12,420 nucleotides of DNA from JBMZCV01 sp049613665 (GCA_049613665.1 JBMZCV010000149.1:1-12420), one strand, 5' to 3'. Positions 1 to 7,060 are shown, counted from the first letter of the stretch. Made by a program: numbers and translations. Notes: generated by a model from the letters alone, not told the origin.

Positions 1-43
1 GGCTTTCCAAAAAAATAGAAATGCAGATTATCAAACGGAATAA
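1..43 (+). CDS. Possible 3' end of an upstream gene (partial, uncertain)
   Basis: The second reading frame is open from the window edge to a TAA at 41-43 and would encode the C-terminal peptide AFQKNRNADYQTE. A third-frame alternative ends at a TAG at 51-53, so the frame is not secure. DUF58 genes in Bacteroidota often follow a MoxR-type AAA ATPase or a DUF4350 gene, but 13 residues are too few to identify either. The hairpin at 80-112 lies just downstream, where a terminator for such a gene would be expected. Confidence 0.25.
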   Translation, partial: AFQKNRNADYQTE

Positions 44-79
44 ATACAAATAGATGTCTGGTAATTAAAAGGCAAAATG

Positions 80-112
80 AGAAATGACATATCTTAAAGA
101 TATGTCATTTCT
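80..112. repeat. Perfect 16-bp inverted repeat, copy 1 of AGAAATGACATAT family
   Basis: Arms at 80-95 and 97-112 are perfect reverse complements around a single A, giving a 33-nt palindrome. The outer 13 bases of the arm (AGAAATGACATAT) recur at 12019-12031, where they also form an inverted repeat. The position between a possible upstream gene end and the DUF58 start fits a terminator. There is no T-run directly after the plus-strand arm, so a repeat or mobile hairpin is equally possible. Confidence 0.75.
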
Positions 113-170
113 ATAGAAACAAAAAAATGACTAAAAACTAAGCACTAAAAACCAAAAACTAACGAAAGCT

Positions 171-1496
171 ATGTTTTCATCACTCTATCTCAAAGCACGT
201 TTTTTTCTAGTTATCGCAATTTTGGTGGTGCTATTTTTGTTTGCATACAGCCTTCCTTTTCTCTTTTTCTTCGCAAAAGCCGCCGTTTTTATTTCTATTC
301 TAGCCATTATCATAGATTTTTCTCTGCTTTTTCGCACCAAAAAAGGCATTTTTGCAGTCCGTTCTTTGCCAGATAAATTTTCTAATGGCGACCAAAATCC
401 TGTTTTTATCAGCCTAGAAAATCGCTATCCATTTGTCACAACATTAGAAATTATTGATGAATTGCCCTTTCAGTTTCAGCTTAGAAATGTTTTGTTTAAA
501 GAAAAATTGGACATTCATCAGCAAAAAAATATACAATATGAATTGCGGCCAGTAGAACGTGGCGAATATCATTTCGGAAAGCTCAACATTTTTTGTGCGT
601 CTCCGCTTGGTTTATTGCAAAAACGCTATCAATTTTCGGAAAGCAAAATGGTCGCTGTTTATCCTTCCTTCATTCAGATGCGACAATATGAATTGATGGC
701 CATTTCAAACAGATTGAAAGAATTTGGGCTGAAAAAAATAAGACGTATTGGCCACAGTATGGAATTTGAGCAAATCAGAAACTACAATATCGGCGATGAT
801 TATCGCACCCTGAATTGGAAGGCGACTGCAAGACGTGGCGAATTGATGGTTAATCAGTTTCAAGACGAAAAGTCGCAACAAATTTATAGTTTGATTGACA
901 AAGGCAGAGTGATGAAAATGCCTTTCGAAGAAATGACTTTGCTTGATTATGCCATCAATGCGAGTTTGGTTATTTCAAATATCGCTATCAAAAAAGGCGA
1001 CAAAAGCGGTTTACTCACTTTCTCAAAAACGGTAGAACAGCATTTGCCAGCTTACAAAAGAGGTAGCCAAATGCGAAAATTGCAAGAGTTATTGTATCAG
1101 CAAACCACCGATTTTCTCGAATCAGAGTACGAGCGATTGTATGCTCATGTTCATCGAAAAATTACGCAGCGTAGTTTATTGTTATTATTCACAAATTTTG
1201 AAACGCTTTCTGGCTTAAACCGACAAATTGACTATTTGCGACAGCTCAATAAAAGGCATTTGCTAGTTGTGGTGTTTTTTGAAAATACAGAGTTGAAACA
1301 ATTATTGGAGCAAAAAGCCAGCGAAACGACAGTCATTTATCAAAAAACAATAGCCGAAAAGTTGGCTTTTGAGAAGCGACAAATCATAAAAGAATTGCAG
1401 AGGCACGGCATTCAAAGCATTTTGACAGCTCCGCAACATTTGACTATCAACACGATTAATAAATATTTGGAACTGAAAGCGAGAGGTTTTATTTAA
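171..1496 (+). CDS. DUF58 domain protein, membrane-anchored
   Basis: This is a 441-residue protein of the DUF58 family, found near MoxR AAA ATPases and thought to act in envelope or assembly processes; no enzymatic activity is established. Residues about 11-54 form two hydrophobic segments with a short turn, which would anchor the protein in the inner membrane. A beta-rich region follows. The DUF58 core is at about 195-250, with the motif NIGDDYRTLNWKATARRGEL (GDD at 208-210) and then the VWA-like strand SLIDKGRVM. In VWA domains this position is normally DxSxS; here it reads DKGR, so a classical metal site is not evident. The ATG at 171 directly precedes the first membrane segment. The neighbour to the right is convergent, so transcription comes from the left, possibly with a gene outside the window. 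Confidence 0.85.
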   Translation: MFSSLYLKARFFLVIAILVVLFLFAYSLPFLFFFAKAAVFISILAIIIDFSLLFRTKKGIFAVRSLPDKFSNGDQNPVFISLENRYPFVTTLEIIDELPFQFQLRNVLFKEKLDIHQQKNIQYELRPVERGEYHFGKLNIFCASPLGLLQKRYQFSESKMVAVYPSFIQMRQYELMAISNRLKEFGLKKIRRIGHSMEFEQIRNYNIGDDYRTLNWKATARRGELMVNQFQDEKSQQIYSLIDKGRVMKMPFEEMTLLDYAINASLVISNIAIKKGDKSGLLTFSKTVEQHLPAYKRGSQMRKLQELLYQQTTDFLESEYERLYAHVHRKITQRSLLLLFTNFETLSGLNRQIDYLRQLNKRHLLVVVFFENTELKQLLEQKASETTVIYQKTIAEKLAFEKRQIIKELQRHGIQSILTAPQHLTINTINKYLELKARGFI

Positions 1497-1565
1497 TTTT
1501 TCAGATGTTTTGAATTAGCAAAAAAACTGAAGGATAACTAAGGCAAACGATATTTTTGTTTGTTA

Positions 1566-1618
1566 AAACCTGTTATATCTAAGCTAATGCAAAAACATTT
1601 CTCTCAATAACAAGGTTT
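1566..1618. terminator. Imperfect hairpin downstream of the DUF58 gene
   Basis: The arm AAACCTGTTAT at 1566-1576 pairs with ATAACAAGGTTT at 1607-1618, leaving one bulged A and a 30-nt loop. It lies about 70 nt after the DUF58 stop codon. No U-tract follows, so a terminator role is tentative; it could also simply protect the mRNA 3' end. Confidence 0.35.
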
Positions 1619-1626
1619 AGTAGAGA

Positions 1627-1672
1627 AAACATACTATTTTTCAGTAAAATAGTCCATAAAAATAGTATGTTT
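1627..1672. repeat. 15-bp inverted repeat, copy 1 of AAACATACTATTTTT family; possible bidirectional terminator
   Basis: The arms 1627-1641 (AAACATACTATTTTT) and 1658-1672 are perfect reverse complements around a 16-nt loop. The same 15-base arms recur at 5613-5627 and 5677-5691 with a different, longer loop. Between two convergent genes, an A-rich left arm and T-rich right arm would suit termination in both directions. The exact reuse of arm sequence at two loci also suggests a repeat family. Confidence 0.7.
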
Positions 1673-1865
1673 AAAGTTTTGATAAAAAGCCTTAAAAAAT
1701 AAATAATCGCTGATACAAGTAACTGAATAAATAAAATTTTGTGTTATTTATTGTATTTCAAAGCAAAAGTAACTATTCTAATAGCTTGAAAATTTGAGAA
1801 AATTTACTTTTAAGTGCTTTTCATCTCCCAAACTATACCCTTTCATAAGTGCAAAATTGAATTGT

Positions 1866-2588
1866 TTATTTTACAAACGCATATTTCACAATACAATAAA
1901 TAGCACGCACACCATCACGCCAATTAATTTTTTTGCCTTCTTCATAAGTTCTACCATAATAAGAAATTCCTACTTCATAAATCCTTACTTTCGGAATACG
2001 AGAAATTTTGGCTGTTACTTCTGGCTCAAAACCAAAACGTTTTTCATACAAGGTTAGAGACTGCAACATATCGGTTTTAAACATTTTGTAGCAAGTTTCC
2101 ATATCTGTAAGATTGAGATTCGTAAACATATTCGACAAAAAAGTAAGAAACTTATTGCCGATAGAGTGCCAAAAAAACAAAATTCGATGCGGCCGCCCAC
2201 CCATAAAACGAGAACCATATACAATATCGGCATAACCATCAATGACAGGCTGAATGAGCAAATTAAATTCGGTAGGGTCATATTCGAGGTCGGCATCTTG
2301 CACAATAAGATAATCGCCCGTAGCATGTTTGATACCCGTATGCAAGGCAGCTCCTTTTCCTTGATTAACTTCATGTTTCAAATACTGAATATCTAAATTA
2401 GAATATTGAGCCATAAAACCCTTAATTTTTTCTTCCGTATTATCCTTTGAACAATCATTGACAATAATGATTTCCTTTTTTATTTGATGAATCAATTCTA
2501 AATCATTCAACTTATGTAAGATGGCTTCTACGGTTTTTTCTTCATTAAAAACAGGAACAAGTATAGACAATTTTCGAAATGTAGGCAT
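1866..2588 (-). CDS. Glycosyltransferase family 2, DPM1/polyprenol-phosphate type
   Basis: The 240-residue protein is a single GT-A catalytic domain of the GT2 family, closest in motif pattern to dolichol- or polyprenyl-phosphate mannosyl/glucosyltransferases. These move a sugar from a nucleotide donor to a lipid-phosphate carrier at the cytoplasmic face of the membrane. Visible motifs are SILVPVFNEE at 8-17, IVNDCSKDNT at 42-51 (nucleotide binding), the metal-binding DAD at 98-100, then GSRF, the ETCYKMF segment and GFEPEVTAKI. The C-terminus has the typical YYGRTYEEGKKINWRDG segment. There is no C-terminal membrane domain, so this is the short soluble or peripheral form. The gene is monocistronic, divergent from metK, with a -7 box at 2630-2637. 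The sugar and acceptor cannot be told from sequence. Confidence 0.9.
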   Translation of the reverse strand: MPTFRKLSILVPVFNEEKTVEAILHKLNDLELIHQIKKEIIIVNDCSKDNTEEKIKGFMAQYSNLDIQYLKHEVNQGKGAALHTGIKHATGDYLIVQDADLEYDPTEFNLLIQPVIDGYADIVYGSRFMGGRPHRILFFWHSIGNKFLTFLSNMFTNLNLTDMETCYKMFKTDMLQSLTLYEKRFGFEPEVTAKISRIPKVRIYEVGISYYGRTYEEGKKINWRDGVRAIYCIVKYAFVK

Positions 2589-2629
2589 GGCTAGGCAGTT
2601 ATATAGTTAAGTTGTAAAAAATAAAATGC

Positions 2630-2637
2630 CAAAGTTA
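2630..2637 (-). promoter_or_regulatory. -7 box for the glycosyltransferase gene
   Basis: On the minus strand the bases read TAACTTTG, matching the Bacteroidota sigma consensus TAnnTTTG. The box lies about 41 bp before the ATG, so the 5' untranslated region would be short (about 35 nt). No TTG is visible at the expected -33 spacing, which is common for weaker promoters of this group. Confidence 0.5.
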
Positions 2638-2774
2638 CACATTTCTTAGTTGAAAAAAAGTAAGCAATATTCTAATTTAGCAAGATTTTCGCAAAAGTCT
2701 AAAAAAAAGCAATTTTTGATAAATTTGTTTTAAAACAAGCTTTAAACAGCGACTAAATTCTCATATAAAACTTG

Positions 2775-2782
2775 TAACTTTG
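2775..2782 (+). promoter_or_regulatory. metK: -7 box for metK
   Basis: TAACTTTG matches the Bacteroidota -7 consensus TAnnTTTG. Transcription would begin near 2789, giving metK an unusually long 5' leader of about 265 nt. I see no TTG at the expected -33 spacing, so the assignment rests on the -7 box and on the structured leader that follows it. Confidence 0.5.
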
Positions 2783-2789
2783 CCTTTTA

Positions 2790-3053
2790 AGTGCCAAGCA
2801 CTATTTAACTAAACAGTCGATTCGTTGCTAACATATTAAAACTCAAGATGTTAGCTTCAGCGAGCTGTCAGCTTATTTTTGTTTAGGTACTTATTCACTT
2901 CAAAAAGTGCCATCTTGTAAAAGCTTAGGCTAAAAAGTCAAACAGCTTTTCTCCTTTGGTTGAGGTGCTGTTTAAGATTTATCATTTGGCTTAAAAAGCA
3001 TCTTTTGTTAGGAGTACAATTTTATTATATTACTTTTTAAATTAAAATCGACA
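2790..3053 (+). promoter_or_regulatory. Structured metK 5' leader, candidate cis-regulatory RNA
   Basis: Between the inferred start of transcription and the ATG are several perfect or near-perfect stems. GTGC/GCAC lies at 2791-2801. GCTAACAT/ATGTTAGC lies at 2827-2834 and 2848-2855, inside the shared 29-nt hairpin. GGTACTT/AAGTGCC lies at 2886-2892 and 2905-2911, and competes with CACTT/AAGTG at 2896-2909. AAACAGC/GCTGTTT lies at 2940-2946 and 2967-2973. A leader on a SAM synthetase gene suggests feedback control by SAM or methionine. However, I find no SAM-I core (no GATGAAACC-type junction), so no known class is assigned. A repeat element or leader peptide is an alternative. Confidence 0.45.
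2827..2855 (+). repeat. Shared 29-nt leader hairpin, copy 1 (metK leader)
   Basis: The element begins GCTAACA and ends GTTAGC, with TCAAG at internal positions 17-21. Its eight-bp stem is perfect. Two other copies of identical length occur at 5093-5121 and 12250-12278. The 26 bases before this copy (starting CTATTTAA, containing ATTCGTT) also resemble the 26 bases before the copy at 12250. Confidence 0.6.
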
Positions 3054-4301
3054 ATGCCTTACGTATTTACGTCAGAATCTGTATCAGAAGGCCACCCAGA
3101 CAAAGTGGCAGACCAAATATCAGATGCCATATTAGATGAATTTTTGAAACAAGACCCAAATTCTAAAGTTGCTTGCGAAATACTTGTTACAACAGGTTTA
3201 GTCGTGATTAGCGGCGAAGTAAAAAGCAAAGCCTACGTTGATGTGCAGAAAACTGCTCGTGATGTAATTAAAAAAATAGGCTATAACAAATCTGAATATC
3301 AATTTGATGCCGACTCTTGCGGTGTTATTTCTGCTTTGCATGAGCAGTCTGCCGACATCAATAGAGGAGTAGAACGCACTAGCGAAGAAGATCAAGGTGC
3401 TGGCGACCAAGGCATGATGTTTGGTTATGCCACCAACGAAACCGACAACTTGATGCCTTTGCCTTTGGAATTGTCGCACTTATTGTTGGAAGAACTCGCC
3501 AAAATGAGACGTGAGGCTACGGATATGCCTTATTTGCGGCCAGACTCAAAGTCGCAAGTGACAGTTGAGTATAGCGAAACACACCAGCCTTTGCGTATCG
3601 ATACTATCGTGATTTCGACACAACATGACGATTTTGAAAAAGCCTGCGATTCGCAAACGCAAATCGAAGCAGACCAAAAAATGCAAGCACGCATCAAAGC
3701 AGATGTCATTGCTCATTTAGTGCCTAGAGTAAAAGCTCAATTGCCAGAAAGAGTGCAAAATTTGTTTGACGACAACATCAGATTTCTTGTCAATCCAACA
3801 GGAAAATTCGTGATTGGCGGCCCTCATGGTGACACTGGACTTACAGGCCGCAAAATTATTGTAGATACTTATGGTGGAAAAGGTGCTCATGGTGGTGGTG
3901 CTTTCTCTGGCAAAGATTCTTCAAAAGTAGATAGGTCAGCAGCTTACGCTACTCGTCATATCGCCAAAAATATGGTTGCTGCTGGTCTTGCCGAGCAAGT
4001 ATTGGTACAAGTGGCTTATGCTATTGGCGTAGCCGAGCCAGTTGGTTTGTATGTAAATACTTATGGAACAGCAAAAGTTGAGATGAGTGATGCTGAAATC
4101 AGCACAAAAATTAATGATGTATTTGATATGCGACCTAGCATGATTGTGAAACGATTAGGCCTCAAAAATCCTATTTTCTCAGAAACGGCTGCTTATGGCC
4201 ATATGGGACGACAATGCGGTACTAAAAACGGTTTTGAAACTTTTACATGGGAAAAGTTGGATTATGTCGATAGCTTGAAAACTGCTTTTTCTTTGAGCTA
4301 A
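3054..4301 (+). CDS. metK: S-adenosylmethionine synthetase (methionine adenosyltransferase)
   Basis: The enzyme makes S-adenosylmethionine from methionine and ATP in the cytoplasm, releasing phosphate and pyrophosphate. The 415-residue protein is full length. It begins with the family N-terminus FTSESVSEGHPDKVADQISD, which carries the ATP-contacting His. The first signature GAGDQG is at 115-120, GGPHGDTGLTGR starts at 255, and the glycine-rich phosphate loop GGGAFSGKD starts at 280, followed by SSKVDRSAAY. The C-terminal domain ends normally, with an AAYGHMGR segment near the end. The ATG at 3054 gives the expected N-terminus. The gene stands alone, with its own promoter region and long leader upstream and a strong hairpin terminator at 4329-4380. 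Regulation through the leader is plausible but not shown. Confidence 0.97.
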   Translation: MPYVFTSESVSEGHPDKVADQISDAILDEFLKQDPNSKVACEILVTTGLVVISGEVKSKAYVDVQKTARDVIKKIGYNKSEYQFDADSCGVISALHEQSADINRGVERTSEEDQGAGDQGMMFGYATNETDNLMPLPLELSHLLLEELAKMRREATDMPYLRPDSKSQVTVEYSETHQPLRIDTIVISTQHDDFEKACDSQTQIEADQKMQARIKADVIAHLVPRVKAQLPERVQNLFDDNIRFLVNPTGKFVIGGPHGDTGLTGRKIIVDTYGGKGAHGGGAFSGKDSSKVDRSAAYATRHIAKNMVAAGLAEQVLVQVAYAIGVAEPVGLYVNTYGTAKVEMSDAEISTKINDVFDMRPSMIVKRLGLKNPIFSETAAYGHMGRQCGTKNGFETFTWEKLDYVDSLKTAFSLS

Positions 4302-4328
4302 AAAAATAAATAATTCTTATTGGAAATG

Positions 4329-4380
4329 CTCTATCGAAAAAAATAGGTTTGCTTATTTTTTTTGGTAGAGTATTTTTTTT
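4329..4380 (+). terminator. Rho-independent terminator of metK
   Basis: The arms 4329-4345 and 4354-4370 pair over 17 bp around an 8-nt loop, with two G-U wobbles. CTCTA/TAGAG forms the base and A7/T7 the upper part. A run of eight Ts follows at 4373-4380. It begins 28 nt after the metK stop codon and isolates metK from the next gene. Confidence 0.8.
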
Positions 4381-4442
4381 AGAAAAATTGTAAAACAAAA
4401 AAGTAAACCTCCTATTTTGCCTCCTACCAAACATTTTGCATC

Positions 4443-4472
4443 TTGCAAAAAGTCTTTTTTTACTGTATCTTG
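4443..4472 (+). promoter_or_regulatory. Promoter of the small lipoprotein gene
   Basis: TTG at 4443-4445 and TATCTTG at 4466-4472 are separated by 20 bp, close to the Bacteroidota TTG-N19-TAnnTTTG pattern with one T fewer in the -7 box. The ATG at 4494 lies 21 bp after the -7 box. This spacing argues that the in-frame TTG at 4443 is part of the promoter and not a start codon. Confidence 0.5.
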
Positions 4473-4493
4473 CTTGCTAAAAAACATAGTGCT

Positions 4494-4919
4494 ATGAAAC
4501 AATACATAAATATTTTTATCAGCTTTTTTTCCTTGCTCCTCCTCTTTCAAACAGCTTGTGAAGATGCCTTACAGCAAGAATGTACCACAACCAATATCAC
4601 CAGCGAAGCTTTTGCATATCTCAGCAATAGTTTTGGAATAGTAGAAGCTGATATTTGGGGCGACTGTCTGATGCTCAAAGTCAGTTATTCGGGCGGTTGC
4701 GAAAAACATATTTTTACAGCCTATTCCGAAGGTGCTATACTAGAAAGTATGCCACTCGGTGCCAATATTGTCGTACACCACAACAACCCAGAAGACCCTT
4801 GCGATGGCATCATTTCCGAAATTATTACCTTTGATTTGAGCGTGCTGCAAGTGCCAAACGACAACACAACTATTATTCATATTGCCAATTCGAGTCTAAG
4901 CTTAAATTACACTTATTAA
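4494..4919 (+). CDS. Small putative lipoprotein of unknown function
   Basis: The product is 141 residues. Residues 1-21 form a lysine-led, strongly hydrophobic signal peptide ending FQTAC, so Cys22 is the likely lipidated residue. The -3 position is Gln and not the usual Leu, so the lipobox is imperfect and plain secretion is possible. The mature part has four further cysteines (30, 58, 69, 103), enough for two disulfides in the periplasm. It carries the segment VSYSGGCEKH followed by a DPCDG turn, a pattern I associate with small secreted Bacteroidota proteins of unknown role. The ATG at 4494 is preferred over an in-frame TTG at 4443, because it puts the signal peptide at the N-terminus and the TTG sits in the promoter. 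Neighbours give no functional clue: metK ends with a terminator and acpP has its own promoter. Confidence 0.75.
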   Translation: MKQYINIFISFFSLLLLFQTACEDALQQECTTTNITSEAFAYLSNSFGIVEADIWGDCLMLKVSYSGGCEKHIFTAYSEGAILESMPLGANIVVHHNNPEDPCDGIISEIITFDLSVLQVPNDNTTIIHIANSSLSLNYTY

Positions 4920-4980
4920 TATGTTTTAGGTAAGCACGAAATATTAAGCCTAAATATAAAAGCAAATTCTTATTTTTTTC

Positions 4981-4988
4981 TACCTTTG
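4981..4988 (+). promoter_or_regulatory. acpP: -7 box for acpP
   Basis: TACCTTTG matches TAnnTTTG exactly. Transcription from it would start near 4995 and give acpP a leader of about 310 nt. No TTG is visible at the expected -33 position. Confidence 0.5.
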
Positions 4989-5006
4989 CCATTCTTCAAA
5001 CTTTTT

Positions 5007-5080
5007 TAGCGTAAAAGTAATTAATGCTTGAATATTAAAATATAAATTAGCATTTTAAGTATTCAAACAGATTTACGCTA
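5007..5080 (+). promoter_or_regulatory. Nested hairpin in the acpP leader
   Basis: The outer stem is a perfect 9-bp pairing of 5007-5015 with 5072-5080. Inside it two alternative stems share space: 5028-5034 with 5060-5066, and 5023-5027 with 5050-5054. Mutually exclusive inner pairings are typical of switching leaders, but AT-rich DNA can give short stems by chance. The structure starts about 12 nt after the inferred start of transcription. Confidence 0.4.
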
Positions 5081-5092
5081 CCAATAGCAGAA

Positions 5093-5121
5093 GCTAACAC
5101 ACTTATTTTCAAGACGTTGGC
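5093..5121 (+). repeat. Shared 29-nt leader hairpin, copy 2 (acpP leader)
   Basis: This copy has the same length as the metK copy, the same GCTAACA start and the same TCAAG at positions 17-21, and ends GTTGGC. The outer six pairs hold, with a G-U replacing A-U at pair 3-27. Positions 7-23 and 8-22 are unpaired here. It is on the same strand as acpP. Confidence 0.5.
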
Positions 5122-5306
5122 ACACAAATCATTCATTTATTGTAACTGTTTAAGTATGGGCTTTTGAGATAAAAAATTAGATTATTTTCTCGTTTTTGAA
5201 CTGAATAGTACCATTTTTGAGCGAAAAAAAAGCTGAAGTATAAATGAAAATAGTTACCATTTATTATCTAGTGCTTGACACTTATTTTTTTCAATAAAAA
5301 AAGATT

Positions 5307-5552
5307 ATGTTAGACCTTGAAAAAAAGATAACACTTATTATATCAGAGTATCTTCATTTGGAAGAAAGCGAAGTCGTTGCTACCGCAAATTTTACAGATG
5401 ATTTGGGAGCAGACTCACTTGATATAGTAGATTTATTAGTAGAATTAGAAAAAAAATTTAATATCATCATTCCAGATGAAGAAGCCGCAGGGCTAACTAC
5501 CGTAGGGCAATTGACAGATTATATGACCAACGCTTTAAATACGAAGCGTTAA
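5307..5552 (+). CDS. acpP: Acyl carrier protein
   Basis: The 81-residue acidic helical protein carries growing acyl chains as thioesters on 4'-phosphopantetheine for the type II fatty acid synthase in the cytoplasm. The attachment serine is Ser37 in the GADSLDIVDL motif, and helix II (LDIVDLLVELEKKF) and the IIPDEEA turn are intact. Length and sequence are typical of the family. The ATG at 5307 is the only start that gives the normal N-terminus. The gene is followed by fabF and rnc, a common bacterial cluster, but an inverted repeat lies between acpP and fabF. This could let acpP be made in excess of the enzymes, as the abundant carrier protein usually is. Confidence 0.96.
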   Translation: MLDLEKKITLIISEYLHLEESEVVATANFTDDLGADSLDIVDLLVELEKKFNIIIPDEEAAGLTTVGQLTDYMTNALNTKR

Positions 5553-5612
5553 GCTTTCAGCTATTTTCTGTGTCAGCAATTAGTTTTTAAGACCTTTTTT
5601 TATCAAAAGTTT

Positions 5613-5691
5613 AAACATACTATTTTTTTTAGGCTAAGGAGACCAATATTTCCTATTTTTATGGCCTTTTGAACTGAAAAATAGTATGTTT
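5613..5691 (+). repeat. 15-bp inverted repeat, copy 2 of AAACATACTATTTTT family, between acpP and fabF
   Basis: The arms 5613-5627 and 5677-5691 are perfect reverse complements and are identical to the arms at 1627-1672. The 49-nt loop differs and holds its own short stem AGGC/GCCT (5631-5634 and 5664-5667). It starts 60 nt after the acpP stop. It may act as a partial terminator or mRNA-stability hairpin; no long U-tract follows the right arm. Confidence 0.7.
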
Positions 5692-5794
5692 CCCTATCAA
5701 AAAAAGTTTCTTTTGTTAAACCGAGAATAGCTGATTAAGCTTTATTAGGCAATTTATTTTTTTTCGCTAAAATCATAAAAATAGTTATTTCTAT

Positions 5795-7060
5795 ATGCAA
5801 TTAAAACGAGTCGTAGTTACAGGTTTGGGAGCATTGTCGCCTATCGGCAATGATACACAAACATTTTGGCAAAATTTGTTGGAAGGAAAAAGCGGTGCTG
5901 CCAATATTACAAAATTTGACGCATCTGGCTTTAAAACCCGTTTTGCTTGTGAAGTAAAAGATTTTGACCCACTCAATTTTATTGATAAAAAAGAAATGCG
6001 TCGTCTCGACCGATTTTCGCAATATGCACTTGTTTGTTCAGATGAAGCTGTTGCCGATGCTCGTTTAAATGATGCAGAAATTGACAAAGACAGAGTAGGC
6101 GTAATTTGGTCTTCAGGCATTGGCGGCCTTCTTACTTTTCAGGAGCAAATCGAAGATTATGCAAATCGAAAAGCTGCTGGCAAAAGTATCGCTCGCTTCA
6201 ATCCGTTTTTCATTCCAAAAATGATTTTAGACATTGCCTCTGGACACATTTCTATCAAACACGGCTTTCGAGGCCCAAACTTTGCTGTCGTATCGGCTTG
6301 TGCCTCCTCTACCAATGCTTTGATAGATGCGTTCAACTATATCAGATTGGGCAAAGCAGATGCTTTTGTGGTAGGTGGTTCAGAAGCACCTGTTACGGCT
6401 GCTGGGTTAGGCGGTTTTAGCTCGATGAGAGCACTTTCGTCTCGAAACGATGACCCTACAACGGCTTCTCGCCCATTCGACCTCAATCGTGATGGATTTG
6501 TGCTAGGTGAAGGTGCAGGAGCAATCATTCTCGAAGAATATGAACATGCCAAAAAGAGAGGTGTTCCGATTTATGCCGAAATGGTTGGCGGTGGAATGTC
6601 GGCCGATGGCTACCATATTACTGCACCACACCCAGAAGGTTTGGGAGCAAAAAATGTGATGATAAACGCTCTTTCAGATGCCAATATGAGCATCAACGAC
6701 ATAGATTATATCAATGTGCATGGTACTTCGACACCTTTGGGCGATGTGAGCGAGGCAAAAGCTATTACGCAGGTTTTTGGCAAACAGGCTTATCAGCTCA
6801 ATATTAGCTCTACCAAATCAATGACAGGGCATTTGCTAGGAGCAGCAGGTGCTATCGAAGCTTTGGCAAGTATTTTGAGTGTGAAAAACGATATAGTGCC
6901 GCCTACTATCAATCATTTTACAGATGACCCAACATTTGATGCTCAATTAAACTTTACGTTCAACCAATCACAAAAACGCTTGGTGCGTGCTGCCATGAGC
7001 AATACCTTTGGTTTCGGCGGACACAACGCATCTGTTATTTTCAAAAAAATAGAAAGCTAG
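5795..7060 (+). CDS. fabF: 3-oxoacyl-[acyl-carrier-protein] synthase II (KAS II)
   Basis: The enzyme extends acyl-ACP by two carbons through decarboxylating condensation with malonyl-ACP in type II fatty acid synthesis. The 421-residue thiolase-fold protein is full length. The catalytic Cys169 lies in SACASSTNAL, His309 in VHGTSTPLGD and His346 in KSMTGHLLGAAGA. Each is six residues beyond the E. coli FabF position (163, 303, 340). The C-terminal GFGGHNAS segment is present. The ATG at 5795 gives the expected VVVTGLGALSPIGND start. It follows the acyl carrier protein gene, its substrate partner, after 242 bp. Its TAG stop shares one base with the GTG start of rnc, indicating translational coupling. 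Confidence 0.97.
   Translation: MQLKRVVVTGLGALSPIGNDTQTFWQNLLEGKSGAANITKFDASGFKTRFACEVKDFDPLNFIDKKEMRRLDRFSQYALVCSDEAVADARLNDAEIDKDRVGVIWSSGIGGLLTFQEQIEDYANRKAAGKSIARFNPFFIPKMILDIASGHISIKHGFRGPNFAVVSACASSTNALIDAFNYIRLGKADAFVVGGSEAPVTAAGLGGFSSMRALSSRNDDPTTASRPFDLNRDGFVLGEGAGAIILEEYEHAKKRGVPIYAEMVGGGMSADGYHITAPHPEGLGAKNVMINALSDANMSINDIDYINVHGTSTPLGDVSEAKAITQVFGKQAYQLNISSTKSMTGHLLGAAGAIEALASILSVKNDIVPPTINHFTDDPTFDAQLNFTFNQSQKRLVRAAMSNTFGFGGHNASVIFKKIES

Larger units (their letters stand above)
1497..1865. other. Convergent intergenic region with two hairpins, no gene seen
   Basis: The gap separates the 3' ends of the DUF58 gene (+) and the glycosyltransferase (-). It holds an imperfect inverted repeat (arms 1566-1576 and 1607-1618, one bulged A) and a perfect 15-bp one (1627-1641 and 1658-1672). 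Both are AT-rich and could end transcription from either side. I see no convincing coding potential or RNA gene. Confidence 0.6.
2589..3053. other. Divergent intergenic region between the glycosyltransferase and metK
   Basis: The 465-bp gap holds a minus-strand -7 box for the glycosyltransferase, a plus-strand -7 box for metK and a metK leader of about 265 nt with several stems, described separately. No open reading frame in it looks coding. Confidence 0.7.
4920..5306 (+). other. Intergenic region carrying the acpP promoter and long leader
   Basis: The 387-bp gap has a -7 box at 4981-4988. Downstream are an outer stem TAGCGTAAA/TTTACGCTA (5007-5015 and 5072-5080) and an inner stem TTGAATA/TATTCAA (5028-5034 and 5060-5066). 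The inner stem competes with AATGC/GCATT (5023-5027 and 5050-5054). The shared 29-nt hairpin follows at 5093-5121. The rest is AT-rich without recognisable genes. Confidence 0.6.

Noticed and set aside
1764..1771. Minus-strand TACTTTTG resembling a -7 box
   Set aside because: It would transcribe leftwards into the convergent gap where no gene or defined RNA is seen, and no -33 TTG is present; a chance match is likely.
1794..2057. 87-residue plus-strand frame at the end of the glycosyltransferase gene
   Set aside because: It overlaps the antisense of the conserved GT2 C-terminus and has a low-complexity, phenylalanine-rich composition.
2790..3053. SAM-I (S-box) riboswitch upstream of metK
   Set aside because: The conserved core around GATGAAACC and the GGCAACC segment is absent.
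3198..3479. 93-residue minus-strand frame within metK
   Set aside because: It lies antisense to a strongly conserved enzyme gene and has no recognisable features.
4443..4493. TTG start giving 17 extra residues on the lipoprotein
   Set aside because: It would bury the signal peptide, and the TTG fits a -33 element 20 bp before a TATCTTG box.
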